Shown here in pieces: positions 44,676 through 55,490 of a stretch of 64,000 nucleotides of DNA (position 1 is the first letter of the stretch; each line of letters starts with the position of its first letter). The position numbers and the translations under genes were made by a program. The notes under the pieces were generated by a model. That model saw nothing but the letters and a program-made list of their open reading frames with translations. It was not told where the DNA came from and did no database searches. The DNA is from Nannobrachium achirus (taxonomy: Eukaryota; Chordata; Actinopteri; Myctophiformes; Myctophidae): positions 59,516,274 to 59,580,273 of the forward strand of contig OY997649.1 in assembly GCA_963921795.1 (NCBI GenBank), in the 5' to 3' direction.

Positions 44676-45616
44676 CATGTGCGGTGCTCCGCTGGGCCAG
44701 ACGCGGACACGTGAAGAGTGACACGGTCACGACCCGGCTCCGCAGACACCTTATAACTTTGTTTTCCCCTCACATGCATTTCCACAGCTGTAATCCCATC
44801 TAAAAACAAGGCATCTATCATGACATACAAAAGAAAATGAGCCAAAATGGCAAACCTATAAGCTCATATAGGCATTTCTCATGGTAAACTGCAACCTTCG
44901 GTCGCAATTATTTTAATTCTGGTCGGGAAAACCAAGAACATTTTTTAGTGATTACCAGTGAATGGACATATTAGTGCCTTACAGACATTGGGTGTGACTC
45001 CGGACATGCAGCTTGAACTCGGGACAATCCCGGCTGCCCATTTGTCAATTTGGTAAAAAGAAAATGGTTGAATAGAACTCATATTTTGGGACCATCGCTC
45101 CATTGTTCACAATGGTTTGTAATGCAGGCTGCTATCCCAGGAATCATGTGATCCAATATGGCCGCGGTGTGAATATGGTCTATAGGGCTGTAATCCCTGG
45201 GGAAGGGGGTTGAGTAGGGAGTAGGGACCTATAGCAAGCAGGCTGCCCTGCTGCACTCATGGGACTTGGGTAAAAAGCAGGTTCAGCTCAGCAGCAGCGT
45301 GATGCAGCGTGATATTCTTTTTGTAACCCTCACCTCCAAACACACTCCTATCTGGAGCCTATACCCTCGAGTAAGTCCTTGTCCAGCCGAAAGCTCCTTC
45401 TGAATAGCCATAACCCCCTCGGCCATTGAAGCCTTCTTCTTCCTGTTTACAACAATGTGTCTGTCATTGATCCTGGCCTGGGCTTGTTGCTGGTGAAGCA
45501 GCCTATAGCTCTTTGGTGGGTGCAGTGCTCCCCTCGCTGAACCTGATGGAGTCTGTCTTACAATGTAATGTATTACAACCCTTTAGTCCCTCAGTTCCTC
45601 CTCTACTCACTGCTGA
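44676..45616. other. Unrecognised unique stretch
   Basis: No repeat, gene or RNA that I can support. Confidence 0.4.
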
Positions 45617-46650
45617 ACAGATAGATAGATAGATACCTTTATTATCCCAAGGGGGAAAATCAGTTGCCCAGAGGCAGCACAGCAGTATAAGGATATTTAC
45701 AAAGTTACAGAGAAGTATGGAAAGAATAAAAAAGAACAGAGTACAGTAAAGAGCAAGGTACATCAAAGAAAGGGAACAAATACTATATATACATAAAGTG
45801 TCAAAAAACTGTCAAAGCTCAACGTGAAAAAGCCAGCTAGAACAAAAAAAATAAGCAATCCTTAAGCACAACTATCAATACAAACAGTGCCCAAATCAAA
45901 GCGTCCATAACAGTCAATGCTAGTTAGTGCTACAAGTATCTCACCACCATGTCAAACACAAGCAAAATACTCAATACTACTAACACAACCTAATAGTGGA
46001 GGTGTCCAAAGGTCATTGCGAGAAAAAAAATAGAGAAACAAGAAAGGGTGACGGCGTGACGCAGCAAGACGCACAAGAGCACCCTCCCTGGAAGCTCCTT
46101 AAGCCGGCATCATAGTCGCCTGGGCGGTGGAAAGCTTTATACCGCGGTGTAGTCTTTTCGAGTCTTTTTGAGTCATGAAACTACAACGTTACATCATTCC
46201 TCGCGGTGGAGAGCTTTCCACCGTGAGTCCCAACACATCTCTCTGTTTTTACTATCAGACAGACAGGCTCTACACCCCGTTCACTGATTGGTCGACCTGA
46301 ACCGGTCTAGACGGGGTAAAGGACTTCACCGTGGGTCGTGAGTCCGTGACTATGATGGCCTGCACTTATTTTCTGACTTGAGGTGGACAGCTTTCCACTT
46401 CAAATTTGCGGTGGATAGCTCTCCACCGTACACTCTGATACGGGCTTTAGAGGTCAGAGTCAGTACAACTGTAGTTCCAGTACAAATGGCTACCGTCGTC
46501 CTAGGTTATGAAGGTAGTACTCGTCAAGTGACCGTTGTGTGTCTCAATGTATAGCTTGAGAGCAGCTGGTACAAAAGACTTTCCTAGTCTCTCGCATCTC
46601 CAACAGTCCTGGAGGTGTTGGGCTGCCTCTTAACAGGCTATTGTATGTTG
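45617..46650 (-). mobile_element. Degraded LINE-like 3' region (probable)
   Basis: (GATA)n at 45620-45635 followed by acctttattatcccaaggg resembles the common fish retroposon tail read in reverse, and 46565-46620 (gctggtacaaaagactttcc, tagtctctcgcatctccaac) resembles untranslated parts of such elements. No RT domain survives. Assignment is from general resemblance only. Confidence 0.4.
46102..46446. mobile_element. PIF/Harbinger-like MITE (TTA duplication)
   Basis: Ends AGCCGGCATCATAGT and, inverted, AGCCCGTATCAGAGT (12 of 15 match). TTA lies immediately outside both (46099-46101 and 46447-46449), the 3-bp TWA-type target of PIF/Harbinger. Carries four imperfect ggtgga-agct-tccacc palindromes inside. 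Nested in the LINE-like region. Confidence 0.6.
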
Positions 46651-47244
46651 GTGGGTTGTGGGGCCACATGCCTCCTTAACACCCGCATGCACCAAGCCCA
46701 TCATGGGCTCTTATTCTCTCCTGTATACTACAGGTCACATACTGGGTAAAGTTTGTCAGGGTTTTGGAGATTTTAACATGGTGAAAATCTCCACTGACCG
46801 TGATGAATGTGCTGTGGTGCTTTGTCTGTAATCCAGATACGGGTGTTTATGTCTGCGTGTGTGCATCTGCGTGTGTGTGTGCACAGCGCACACACACACA
46901 CACACACGCGCGCGTGCACGTGTGATTGCCATGCCTGTCGGGATGCAGCGGGCCCTCTCAGCCATGTCAGGCGCAGCGTCGTTGAGGGTGGCAGCCGGGG
47001 AAAATGATGATGATGAAATTAAAATTCTGCGCCCGGCAGAAGGGGCTTGCCGCGATTCCACTGGCGGCTGTGCGCATCGATCTGTTCCAGCATTTGACTT
47101 TCAACCATGACAAAACTGTGGGCAAATTAATTGTTCTCCAGGATATTAGGCATCAGAGTCCATTAATCCTCTCTGGAGCTCTACGCTGCATGAATACTAA
47201 TCGTATTTCCAGGCAGCCGTCTCATCACTTTGCTCCCTTTCCCT

Positions 47245-47247
<3 letters not shown>
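46651..47247. promoter_or_regulatory. Unique island, candidate CNE
   Basis: After a short (GT)n/(CA)n self-pairing tract (46868-46925), 46930-47220 is non-repetitive with gatgatgatgaaattaaaatt, gggcaaattaattgttctcc and gtccattaatcctctctgg. Several TAAT cores suggest homeodomain-rich non-coding DNA. No gene supported. Confidence 0.3.
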
Positions 47248-47338
<91 letters not shown>

Positions 47339-47360
47339 TCTCTCGCTATCTCTCTCGCTC
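47248..47360. repeat. (CT)n microsatellite
   Basis: About 50 CT repeats with CG and TA interruptions. Confidence 0.97.
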
Positions 47361-48042
47361 TTTCCCCCTTCCTTATCCGGACTCTTTTTCTCATTCTCCT
47401 CTCGCTCTTTAAACATATTCTTTGCTCTGTCGTCTCCTCCGTTCCCGTTCTCTCCCTTGTTGCATTTTTTCCCCCCTCCATGTCCCCGACGACGATAAAC
47501 TGTCTTTGTTTTTATCCATGTGCCTTTTCAAAGCTAAGAAGAAAAGGAGAAAATAATATAAAACACATAGAAATGTGCTTGGCCAAAAAAACAATGGGAT
47601 GATTTGCAGTGCGGGGGGACTATTATGTCCATGTATTTATTTCTTTTAATTCAGCCGGATGATAATTAAATGAAAAAGCGAGGCCTAAAAAGGGACGGCA
47701 ATTAGGGGAACGCGACCGAGAATAGACTGTCAACGCGACGACGACGGCAATGAGTTTTTGAATTATAATCGTTGTGTATATTTTTCATCTATATTGCTGT
47801 GCCCTGATAAGATTGCGCTAATGGCGTGATATTAGTCTCTATATGAGGATCGCCGTGGCATTTGAAAAAGTGGGAGGGGGGAGAGGGGAGAAAAAAAAAT
47901 AGCCTCCAACACCAATTATGTAAGATATTAACACATTAGTCTGCGAGCCATCTAATTGGACGGCAGCCCCCCGCACCATGACAACAATCACCAAGGCCCT
48001 GTTTACCTCATAATTGATAGGCTCCAGCTTAACCAATTTAGA
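47361..48042. promoter_or_regulatory. Unique island, candidate CNE
   Basis: 47640-48040 is non-repetitive with gatgataattaaatg, ggcaattagggg, ttgaattataatcg, ccatctaattggacgg and ctcataattgatagg: five AATTA-type cores in 400 bp. Good candidate for conserved regulatory DNA; needs alignment to prove it. Confidence 0.35.
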
Positions 48043-48520
48043 CCTAGAATTATTGAATGCTTTAACTATTGAAAAATAGCAGATATACAAGCTCACAGCG
48101 CGGCACCGATTGCCGCACCGCAAGCTTGTAGATCTGCTATTTTTGAAAAATCAAGATTTTCTTTTGCAAGTCTTTGAATATATCTATTTAAAAGCGAACA
48201 TTTGTAACTCAAATATTTGCTTCTGGGTGGTCCCTGGAACAACATATTTTTGAGATGAGAGTCTGTGGCCAAATACCTGTAATTCTGGGGGTCCTTGACA
48301 TGAAAAGGTTTGATTTAGAAGAAGGATTTAGAAGTCGGGTCAAAGATCGGGTCAAATATATTCAAAGACTTGCCCACATTTTCAAGATTTTTCAAAAACA
48401 GCAGATCTACAAGCTCGCAGCGCGGCACTCGGTGCCGCGCTGTGAGCTTGTATATCTGCTGTTTTTTCAATAGTTAAAGCATAAAATAATGGTTAAAGTG
48501 GGCGCGTTCCAGGTATTTGA
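48043..48520 (+). mobile_element. Family A-prime MITE
   Basis: Left end gacctagaattattgaatgc, hairpin 1 (48071-48144), core with ggtccctggaacaacatat, hairpin 2 (48394-48466), then ggttaaagtgggcgcgttcc. It lacks the CAGGGGCGTC termini of family A. Same start as the 39895 copy, so this is a separate subfamily. Confidence 0.8.
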
Positions 48521-48639
48521 GAGTTAAGCACAGAGGCATCAAAAATTCATACGGCGCACAGTCAACGCGCACGCAGCCCCTTTCCCTCTCACACCGGGCA
48601 TGCATTGATTAGGAGTTATATTTCCCTCCGTCTCTAACC

Positions 48640-49190
48640 AGGGTATTTATTTATTTTATACTTTAGCTATTGAAAAATAGCAGATCTACAAGCTCACATG
48701 CAGCGCGAGCTTGTAGATCTGCTATTTTTGAAAAGTCGTGAAAATGCGTGCAAATCTTTTAATAAATGTATGTTTATAAGTGAACATTTGTAACTCACAT
48801 TTTGCTTCTGGGTGGGGGTCCCTGGAACTAAATATTTTGAAATGGGTGTCTGTGGCCAAACACATCATTTCATATACATGAAAAGGTTTGAGCACCACTG
48901 ACATAGAAAACATTAGGATTTGAAATATTCAAAGACTTGCATAACATTTTCACGCTTTTTTTTTTTTTTTTCTTTTTCAAAAATAGCAGATCTACACGCT
49001 CGCCACATGAGCTTGTATATCTGCTATGTTTCAATAGTTAAAGCACAAAATGACGCGTAATAATGCGTTCCAACTTCCCTAAGTGGGTTAAACCCCCTCC
49101 CCTACATGAAGAACATGCATGGGGGGGGGGGGGGGGGGCCCCGCAGTGAATCCTTGTACCCAGGGCCCGGAATTTGGTGTGACACCCCTG
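48640..49190 (+). mobile_element. Family A MITE, 5' truncated, with long flanking repeat
   Basis: Starts inside the element (tattttatactttagctattg), hairpins at 48667-48730 and 48977-49032, end gtgtgacacccctg. A ~39-bp segment beginning gattaggagttatatttccc and ending taaccagggta flanks both sides (48608-48646 and 49190-49228). Confidence 0.8.
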
Positions 49191-49228
49191 ATTAGGAGTT
49201 ATATTTCCCTCCGTCTCTAACCAGGGTA

Positions 49229-50027
49229 ATTCGGATTTTTTTTTTTTCTTCTTAAGGACAAGCCCTCACGTATTGACGTTTCACCGTGTTTTGATAGATG
49301 GCCGCCGGTCCGTGGCAGTAATAGTGTAAGTTATCTGACAGTCAGGCAGCCAGGGTCATGGGTTCCAGACTACAATATATTCACAGCCCAGCTTATTGAC
49401 AGAAGCATCGCAGGTATCGGATATACGGCCCCCATTATAAATATGTATGCCACAGATTGGGGGGTGTTTTCTTTTTCCCTTCTTCTTTTTCACCAGCAAA
49501 TGCAAATAATGGAGTTTGAGTGTATTTTGATGTTGCTGACCCCAAGGGAACCAACTCTCAACCGCTGTAGCCCTGTTTATACTTTGACGTACATATAATA
49601 GTAGGTCATAGTAGTGTAAAAAAAAAACAGCACAAGTGAAGCACAACTGGTATAGTGGCGCCTGTTGTGAGCAATATCTGTTGTAAGTGGTTAAAAAGTA
49701 ATGCAAAAAGTATGTTCTAAAACGTCTAGATTTATTCCTTGATTCTGATTGGCTGGTTTCCCTTTAATTGCTGTGGTATATGAGACTATAATCCACACCT
49801 TGAATCAGTTTCTTTATATCAAATCCAGGTGCGTTATTTCTTTCCACAGTGTTCCACAGTGCACCAATTATCTGCACCTGTGTTGTTGGCAAAAAAGCTG
49901 GGAACTACTTTCTTGTAGCTGGGAACTTTCTTGCAGACCTTGTAGTGAGTTATTAGTGAAATAGAACAGTTTTAATTGGTACATGTCTATGATATTTCAT
50001 GTTGCCATATTGTAACTGTTTTAGAAA
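49229..50027. other. Unrecognised unique stretch
   Basis: No repeat or gene recognised. Confidence 0.45.
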
Positions 50028-50173
50028 AGCAATAAGCCACGTGAGGCATGTGGTTACCTGTATTTTACAACGGCTGAGAGGGTTGGAGACACTTGGCTTC
50101 GCCTCGTGTCTCACCACGCCTCTCAGCTGTTATAAAATACCAGGTAACCACTCGCCTCTTGTGGCTTATTGCT
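50028..50173. repeat. 146-bp fold-back palindrome
   Basis: agcaataagccac at the left and gtggcttattgct at the right are exact complements, and ggttacctg/caggtaacc, attttac/ataaaat and ggctgagagg/cctctcagct also pair. Near-continuous hairpin. Probably a palindromic MITE. Confidence 0.8.
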
Positions 50174-50673
50174 TCAATAACTAATCCTATAGCCACGGTG
50201 TGAGAATCAAACACACCAACAACATCTAGACAATGAATGGAAGTAAGTGGCGAACGGCCATAGATTTATACTGCACTGATGCAAGTAATGTAGCCACCAT
50301 GGGAGGTCAATTAATGACATCGATAGACGCATAATGTATGCGTTGTTCTCATTCCGGTTGAATATCAAAGCATTGTCTCGGCAACGTTTTCTTTCAGACG
50401 GCAGCCATTTTGCTCTTACATCATGGGGGTGTTTGTCCACGCTAGCAGTGTACATGCAAGTGCTAAACCGTTGCTAACTAGGTATCCCTCAAAGTCTTTT
50501 TCCCTGCGTATAATTGTCGTTTTGTACCACATTTTCTAAGTTGTAAATGCTGTTTTGTCAAAAACAAGACTATTATCCCGGTGAATTGGACACCTTAAAA
50601 GATAGCTAATGACAGCGAGAGACCACGAGGTGAACCGAGTGTCAGAACGAGCCGAGGATGAAAGAGGGAACAT

Positions 50674-50706
<33 letters not shown>

Positions 50707-50783
50707 GGAACAGAAGAGTGCAGCCGGAGCGGCAGAGCGGGTCCCTGGTGGGCACTTCATGGCTTAGTCTCTCCTCTGCTCTC
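50174..50783. other. Unrecognised stretch with short GA tract
   Basis: A (GA)n tract at 50675-50706; the rest unrecognised. Confidence 0.5.
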
Positions 50784-50786
50784 CTA

Positions 50787-50864
<78 letters not shown>

Positions 50865-50875
50865 CTCCTCTCTCT
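50784..50875. repeat. (CT)n microsatellite
   Basis: About 38 CT repeats with CC interruptions near the end, facing the GA tract 80 bp upstream. Confidence 0.97.
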
Positions 50876-51149
50876 TCCAGTGCTAATTAATTGGGCCGGG
50901 GAATCAACGCTCTCATCTTAAATCTGCTCCCTAATTGAGCAGTCCTTTCTGTGAGCGTCAGCCAGCGCAGCACGCGTCTTCCGCATGATTTGGAGCTAAA
51001 CGCGCTGTCACTTTATTACCCACCATGTAGCCTTCCCGTAAAGCGATATTACACCAATCAGATAGTTGCAACAATTAGCACATATAACGGCTTTTTTTCC
51101 TTCCTTTCCAAGGGGCTTCATTATAATCCTTGCAGGTGAGAATTAATAC
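50876..51149. promoter_or_regulatory. Unique island, candidate CNE
   Basis: gtgctaattaattgggcc and ctccctaattgagcagtcc lie within 60 bp, followed by non-repetitive balanced sequence. Candidate conserved non-coding DNA only. Confidence 0.28.
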
Positions 51150-51177
51150 ACTGTACTGTACTGTACTGTACAGTACA
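51150..51177. repeat. (ACTGT)n short tandem repeat
   Basis: Four ACTGT units ending in acagtac, making a small palindrome. Confidence 0.9.
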
Positions 51178-51487
51178 TAGTTTTTCTTTGGTTTGTTTTA
51201 AGTATGTTTACTCTGCTGGGAAGAGCAACGTCAGCAGCTGACAGCAAAATAAAATAAAGAACAACAACATGGGATGTGAGAGCATTGACAAAATAAATGT
51301 AATACTGCATTAAACTGCACTTTTGCAATTTGGGGTAATGGTCAAGATTAAGTTAAGACGGCAGCAATGAATGCTCAGAAACGTATTATTTCCCTTCTTC
51401 TTATCAAGTAGCATCTTTGAATTTGTCAAATCACAAGGAATTATTCGTTTTTAGTTTTATAAGTCGCCCGTCCACTCCTACTTAGCA
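51178..51487. other. Unrecognised unique stretch
   Basis: Nothing recognised. Confidence 0.45.
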
Positions 51488-51716
51488 TATATCGTCATTG
51501 TCGGGCAGAAACCTTGTATCTCCAAGTTTCAAAAGTGTATGTTTTTTTTATTTCAAAATTAAAGCCCTGCTTCATCATACAACAGTTTCACACAAAAGTA
51601 GTGAAAATAGCAGATCTACATGTGTGCTTGTAGATCGGCTATTTTCACTACTTTAAAACGTTTTTAAAATACGGTAATAACCAAAAAAGGAAGGTTTCCA
51701 CCCGACAACCACGATG
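51488..51716 (+). mobile_element. Family B MITE, hairpin tip deleted
   Basis: Both ends present (atatcgtcattgtcgggcag; ggtttccacccgacaacc + acgat). The hairpin is reduced to gaaaatagcagatctacatg then tgtgcttgtagatcggctat, so arms remain but the tip is gone. Confidence 0.85.
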
Positions 51717-51806
51717 TATTTTTCATTGAGATTGACAGTATGAAAGCTGAGAAGGTATACAGTGACGCACAGGATGGAGTTGACAGACAGGACGGACCTG
51801 TTTGGC

Positions 51807-52740
51807 AGGTCCCAAACAGGTGCATGTGTGTGAATACAGAGGTAAAGGGTTTAGGTCCCAATCAGGTGCATGTGTGTGAATACAGAGGTAAAGGGTTTAG
51901 GTCCCAAACAGGTGCATGTGTGTGAATACAGAGGTAAAGGGTTTAGGTCCCAATCAGGTGCATGTGTGTGAATATACAGAGGTAAAGGGTTTAGGTCCCA
52001 AACAGGTGCATGTGTGTGAATATACAGAGGTAAAGGGTTTAGGTCCCAATCAGGTGCATGTGTGTGAATATACAGAGGTAAAGGGTTTAGGTCCCAAACA
52101 GGTGCATGTGTGTGAATACAGAGGTAAAGGGTTTAGGTCCCAATCAGGTGCATGTGTGTGAATACAGAGGTAAAGGGTTTAGGTCCCAAACAGGTGCATG
52201 TGTGTGAATACAGAGGTAAAGGGTTTAGGTCCCAATCAGGTGCATGTGTGTGAATATACAGAGGTAAAGGGTTTAGGTCCCAATCAGGTGCATGTGTGTG
52301 AATATACAGAGGTAAAGGGTTTAGGTCCCAATCAGGTGCATGTGTGTGAATATACAGAGGTAAAGGGTTTAGGTCCCAATCAGGTGCATGTGTGTGAATA
52401 TACAGAGGTAAAGGGTTTAGGTCCCAAACAGGTGCATGTGTGTGAATACAGAGGTAAAGGGTTTAGGTCCCAAACAGGTGCATGTGTGTGAATATACAGA
52501 GGTAAAGGGTTTAGGTCCCAAACAGGTGCATGTGTGTGAATATACAGAGGTAAAGGGTTTAGGTCCCAAACAGGTGCATGTGTGTGAATATACAGAGGTA
52601 AAGGGTTTAGGTCCCAAACAGGTGCATATGTGTGAATATACAGAGGTAAAGGGTTTAGGTCCCAAACAGGTGCATGTGTGTGAATATACAGAGGTAAAGG
52701 GTTTAGGTCCCAAACAGGTGCATGTGTGTGAATACAGAGC
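51807..52740. repeat. 46/48-bp minisatellite, 20 units
   Basis: Unit gtgcatgtgtgtgaata(ta)cagagg + taaagggtttaggtccca + a(a/t)cag. Twenty starts of gtgcatgtgtg (one gtgcatatg) are present. Units with the extra TA are 48 bp and stay in frame, which explains the 97- and 123-codon frames; they are not genes. Each unit carries an E-box CAGGTG. Confidence 0.97.
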
Positions 52741-52743
52741 TTC

Positions 52744-52890
52744 GCAGAGCAGCAGTGGATCAGAAGGTAGAGCGGGCGTCTGGGATCTAGGAAGGTTCCT
52801 GGTTTGAGCCCTGACGTCCCCTGACTTTATGTCCTTGAGCAAGACACCGAACTCCGTAGTGCCCCTATAGGTGGCAGCCTTAGAATTAGA
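52744..52890 (+). mobile_element. tRNA-derived SINE fragment
   Basis: agtggatcagaaggtagagc resembles a tRNA A-box region and ggttcctggtttgagccc a B box at the right spacing (about 35 bp). It is followed by gtccttgagcaagacaccg, a well-known tail block of fish SINEs. The 3' end fades into family K. Confidence 0.7.
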
Positions 52891-53335
52891 GCTGTTCCGA
52901 CACCAGTATCGGAAAGGCTGCCGAAAAAACTGCCTAAAATGCTGGTATCGGTGAGTATGGCAGTCTATGCCGTTCCGATACCATGTCACTTATCAGATGA
53001 TAATATTTTGCAATAACATGTTTAATGTTTCAGTTGATGTTGGACTGTTGGTTCTACTCTTACTGTTCTATTTGCATTATTACTTTACTAACTTAAATGT
53101 AGCTACACAATTCTTGATGGAATTGTGATTTGTTCCTAGATCCGTGGTTCTCAAACTATTTAATTTGTACGGATCGAAAACAAACTGACTCTTATGGGTC
53201 GATGGTCCCTGGACCGCACTTTGAGAACCCCTGTCCTAGATTGCGTTTAAATTTCACACTGGTGGTCTCGGTATCGACCACTGGTGGTATCGTTATCCAC
53301 CGATACGCAGGTTATATTCGTTACTGAATTGAAAA
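52891..53335. mobile_element. Family K MITE (ccgataccagtatcgg type) with nested hAT
   Basis: gctgttccgacaccagtatcgg-like blocks (split), ggtatcggtgagtatgg and ccgttccgataccatg at the left, and ctcggtatcgaccactggtgg / tatcgttatccaccgatac at the right, resemble a dispersed fish MITE. It is interrupted by a 92-bp element at 53142. Confidence 0.5.
53142..53233. mobile_element. 92-bp hAT-type MITE with perfect 8-bp duplication
   Basis: Ends CCGTGGTTCTCAAA and TTTGAGAACCCCTG. tcctagat occurs directly on both sides (53134-53141 and 53234-53241). Confidence 0.85.
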
Positions 53336-53479
53336 ACTAACAACACCACAGACTGCAACACATTTCTGGTCATCACACTTTTCCGTATAAAAATCCGGGC
53401 CATGCATGCATGCCTCCTCTGACAGAGATCGAGCTCATTCATTCAGGAAACAGCGCAAATGTGTCAGATGGATTATTTT

Positions 53480-53672
53480 TCCTTTGTGGCAACAGAAAGA
53501 ACAGGGAATTAAAGGTCTTAAATACCTAATTAACACCGTTATTTTTTGGGAAATGTAACTGGTAACGATCCTGCTATATTGCAAAAGTAACTCGTTAAGT
53601 TACTCCGTTACCACCAAACCTAACAGCGCTACGTAACACTGTTAGTTATAACGCTGTTACACCCAACACTGT
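53480..53672 (-). mobile_element. hAT-like MITE end (CAGTGTTGGG type), truncated
   Basis: Reverse complement of the right side reads CACAGTGTTGGGTGTAACAG followed by repeated GTAACG/GTTAC blocks (gtaacggagtaacttaacg-like), a familiar fish MITE style. Left boundary unclear. Confidence 0.5.
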
Positions 53673-54047
53673 GGTTGCTACATAGAATAAGGCAAATGCA
53701 GAGAATGAATTTCCCAACAGGGATCACTACACATGTACCATGCTCCTGCTACCAAGGAAAAAAGGCAAATCACCAGATGTATTTATCCACTTATATATTT
53801 ATTTTCATAATTCGGTCATGTTCCCGATTGCTCCTTTCTCTTTCTGCAGAGACATTTTGGAGCGACACTCTCGGTGCAAACACAGAGAGGTGACCTCAGT
53901 GTCCTCTGGTCCCCGGGGACGGGCACAGAAAGAAAAACAAAAGCCCTGTGTCTTAATAAACCTCCATTGCCTAAGCTATCTCTGCCTGAGTGTCTCAGCG
54001 GAGCTGGAGAAGCAAACACTAAGGCTAAGGAACTGTGAGTGAGGTGG
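53673..54047. other. Unrecognised unique stretch
   Basis: No gene or repeat supported. Confidence 0.45.
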
Positions 54048-54557
54048 CAGTGGCGTCAGTTCAGAAAAAGCTAAGGTATGGCAACTTTGCGCTTGTGCAA
54101 GACACCAGTCATGTTGCCATACCTTAGCAACAGGCATGTTACATTTATTTTAAGGAGAACATTTTTTTTTACCCCGTTTCTACGGTTTCCTGGGCTGGAT
54201 ATGGCAGCCTGGAACTGTTGTTCAAGTGCAGCTAAAGTTGGCATGTTAGTAAACGTGCCACAATTAACAATAATGCATTGCACCTGTGCAGCTGACCTAC
54301 GGAACCTGGGAATATACCATCATGTCAAGATGGGGAGAATAAAAGTGTGGAGAATATAATTATAATACCTTGTTAAAATGACCATTTTGTAAAACTTTGC
54401 ATTTGTAGTTATTTTACTGTAATTTAACAACATAATAACCAGCACAGATAGACAAAGAGACATTCATGGATTTATATTTAAAAGTAACTTTTATTTCCCA
54501 CCCTGGACCCAGGGTATGGCAGCTGCATACCCCTGCCATACGCAATTGACGCCCCTG
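54048..54557 (-). mobile_element. Family I hAT-type MITE with perfect 8-bp duplication
   Basis: CAGTGGCGTCAGTTCAG start and GCAATTGACGCCCCTG end. tgaggtgg lies on both sides (54040-54047 and 54558-54565). Carries ggtatggcaac and gttgccatacc as an internal inverted pair near the left. Same family as 34567-35464 in opposite orientation, without the 191-bp duplication. Confidence 0.92.
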
Positions 54558-54768
54558 TGAGGTGGAAAGAAACCTCAGAGCATGTGACTGCATTTATCCA
54601 TTACACAAACTTCCACCGCAATGCAACATGGAGAAAAATCATATTTAACCACATTAACCCCAGCGTCCCTGTTGTTTTGGGCCATGTCGTTTTAAGTCTA
54701 CTTCTAAATTCTAGGAAATAGCCTAAGCCAATAAGCTTAGTTTACGCAGGTCGGATGCTAGGGTGTTA
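54558..54768. other. Unrecognised stretch
   Basis: Nothing recognised. Confidence 0.4.
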
Positions 54769-54878
54769 GCAGATTTGTGGATCGACTGTTTTCACTAGTT
54801 TAAATCATTTTTAAAATAAGAAAATGCTAAACAAACGGTTTTGGACATACAAGGTTTTCACCCAACAACGACGATATA
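54769..54878 (+). mobile_element. Family B MITE, right half
   Basis: From the right hairpin arm (gcagatttgtggatcgactg) to gttttcacccaacaacgacg + atata. The left half is missing. Confidence 0.8.
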
Positions 54879-55003
54879 CTGTAAAGCTCTTTGGAAACTG
54901 AACACCATTTTGTTGTGTGTTAGATATCAACAAGAATTAATTGTTGCGGTAGTTGTGTTTGTAGTTGTTTTTTGCTCATAATTCATAAGTATAGACCATT
55001 TAT

Positions 55004-55490
55004 TGCGACCGTAGGTCGCATTTACTACCAAAACCTCCACCGGCTGTCTGTCTGTCAGTGAATGAGTGAGTGAGTCCGTCACACTTTTGCCCTGCTCATA
55101 TCTCCACAACCGTTGCCCCCATCCATGCCAAGTTTTGCACACACACTCCTTGACTGCCAAACTACAACCTCCAAGGACCCCCGGAGCCCCAGGGACCTGG
55201 GGGTCCCAAAAAATGACCAAATGTGCTCACACGTCACACGTCACACTTTTTCCCTGCTTACATCTCCACACCCGTTGACCCGATCCATGCCAGATTTTAC
55301 ATCTATTCTAGCGCCACCTTCAGGCCGATTTTTAAAACACATTTTTGGACACTGCTCCTACAGTTTTTGCCCTAAAATCACGAATATCACTACACAGCAT
55401 GTCTACACTCATGTCATCAACATGGATCAGGAAGATTTTGGAAAAACAAATCTTTGCCCTATTTGTGGAGATAAGCCACCTACGGTCGCT
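55004..55490. mobile_element. Element Q, GCGACCGTAGG inverted ends
   Basis: tgcgaccgtaggtcgca at the left and ccacctacggtcgct at the right are inverted. The left end is itself a palindrome, recalling the Helitron-like family G leader. Contains tgccaagttttgcacacac, tagcgccaccttcaggccga and cacatttttggac, phrases shared with 57590-57700 and loosely with family G. Unnamed. Confidence 0.5.

Noticed and set aside
51807-52740. CRISPR-like array
   Set aside because: Units are contiguous with no unique spacers, in a vertebrate genome.
52198-52989. 97-, 123- and 190-codon frames at the minisatellite
   Set aside because: 48-bp units keep frame, so tandem repetition yields open frames on both strands.
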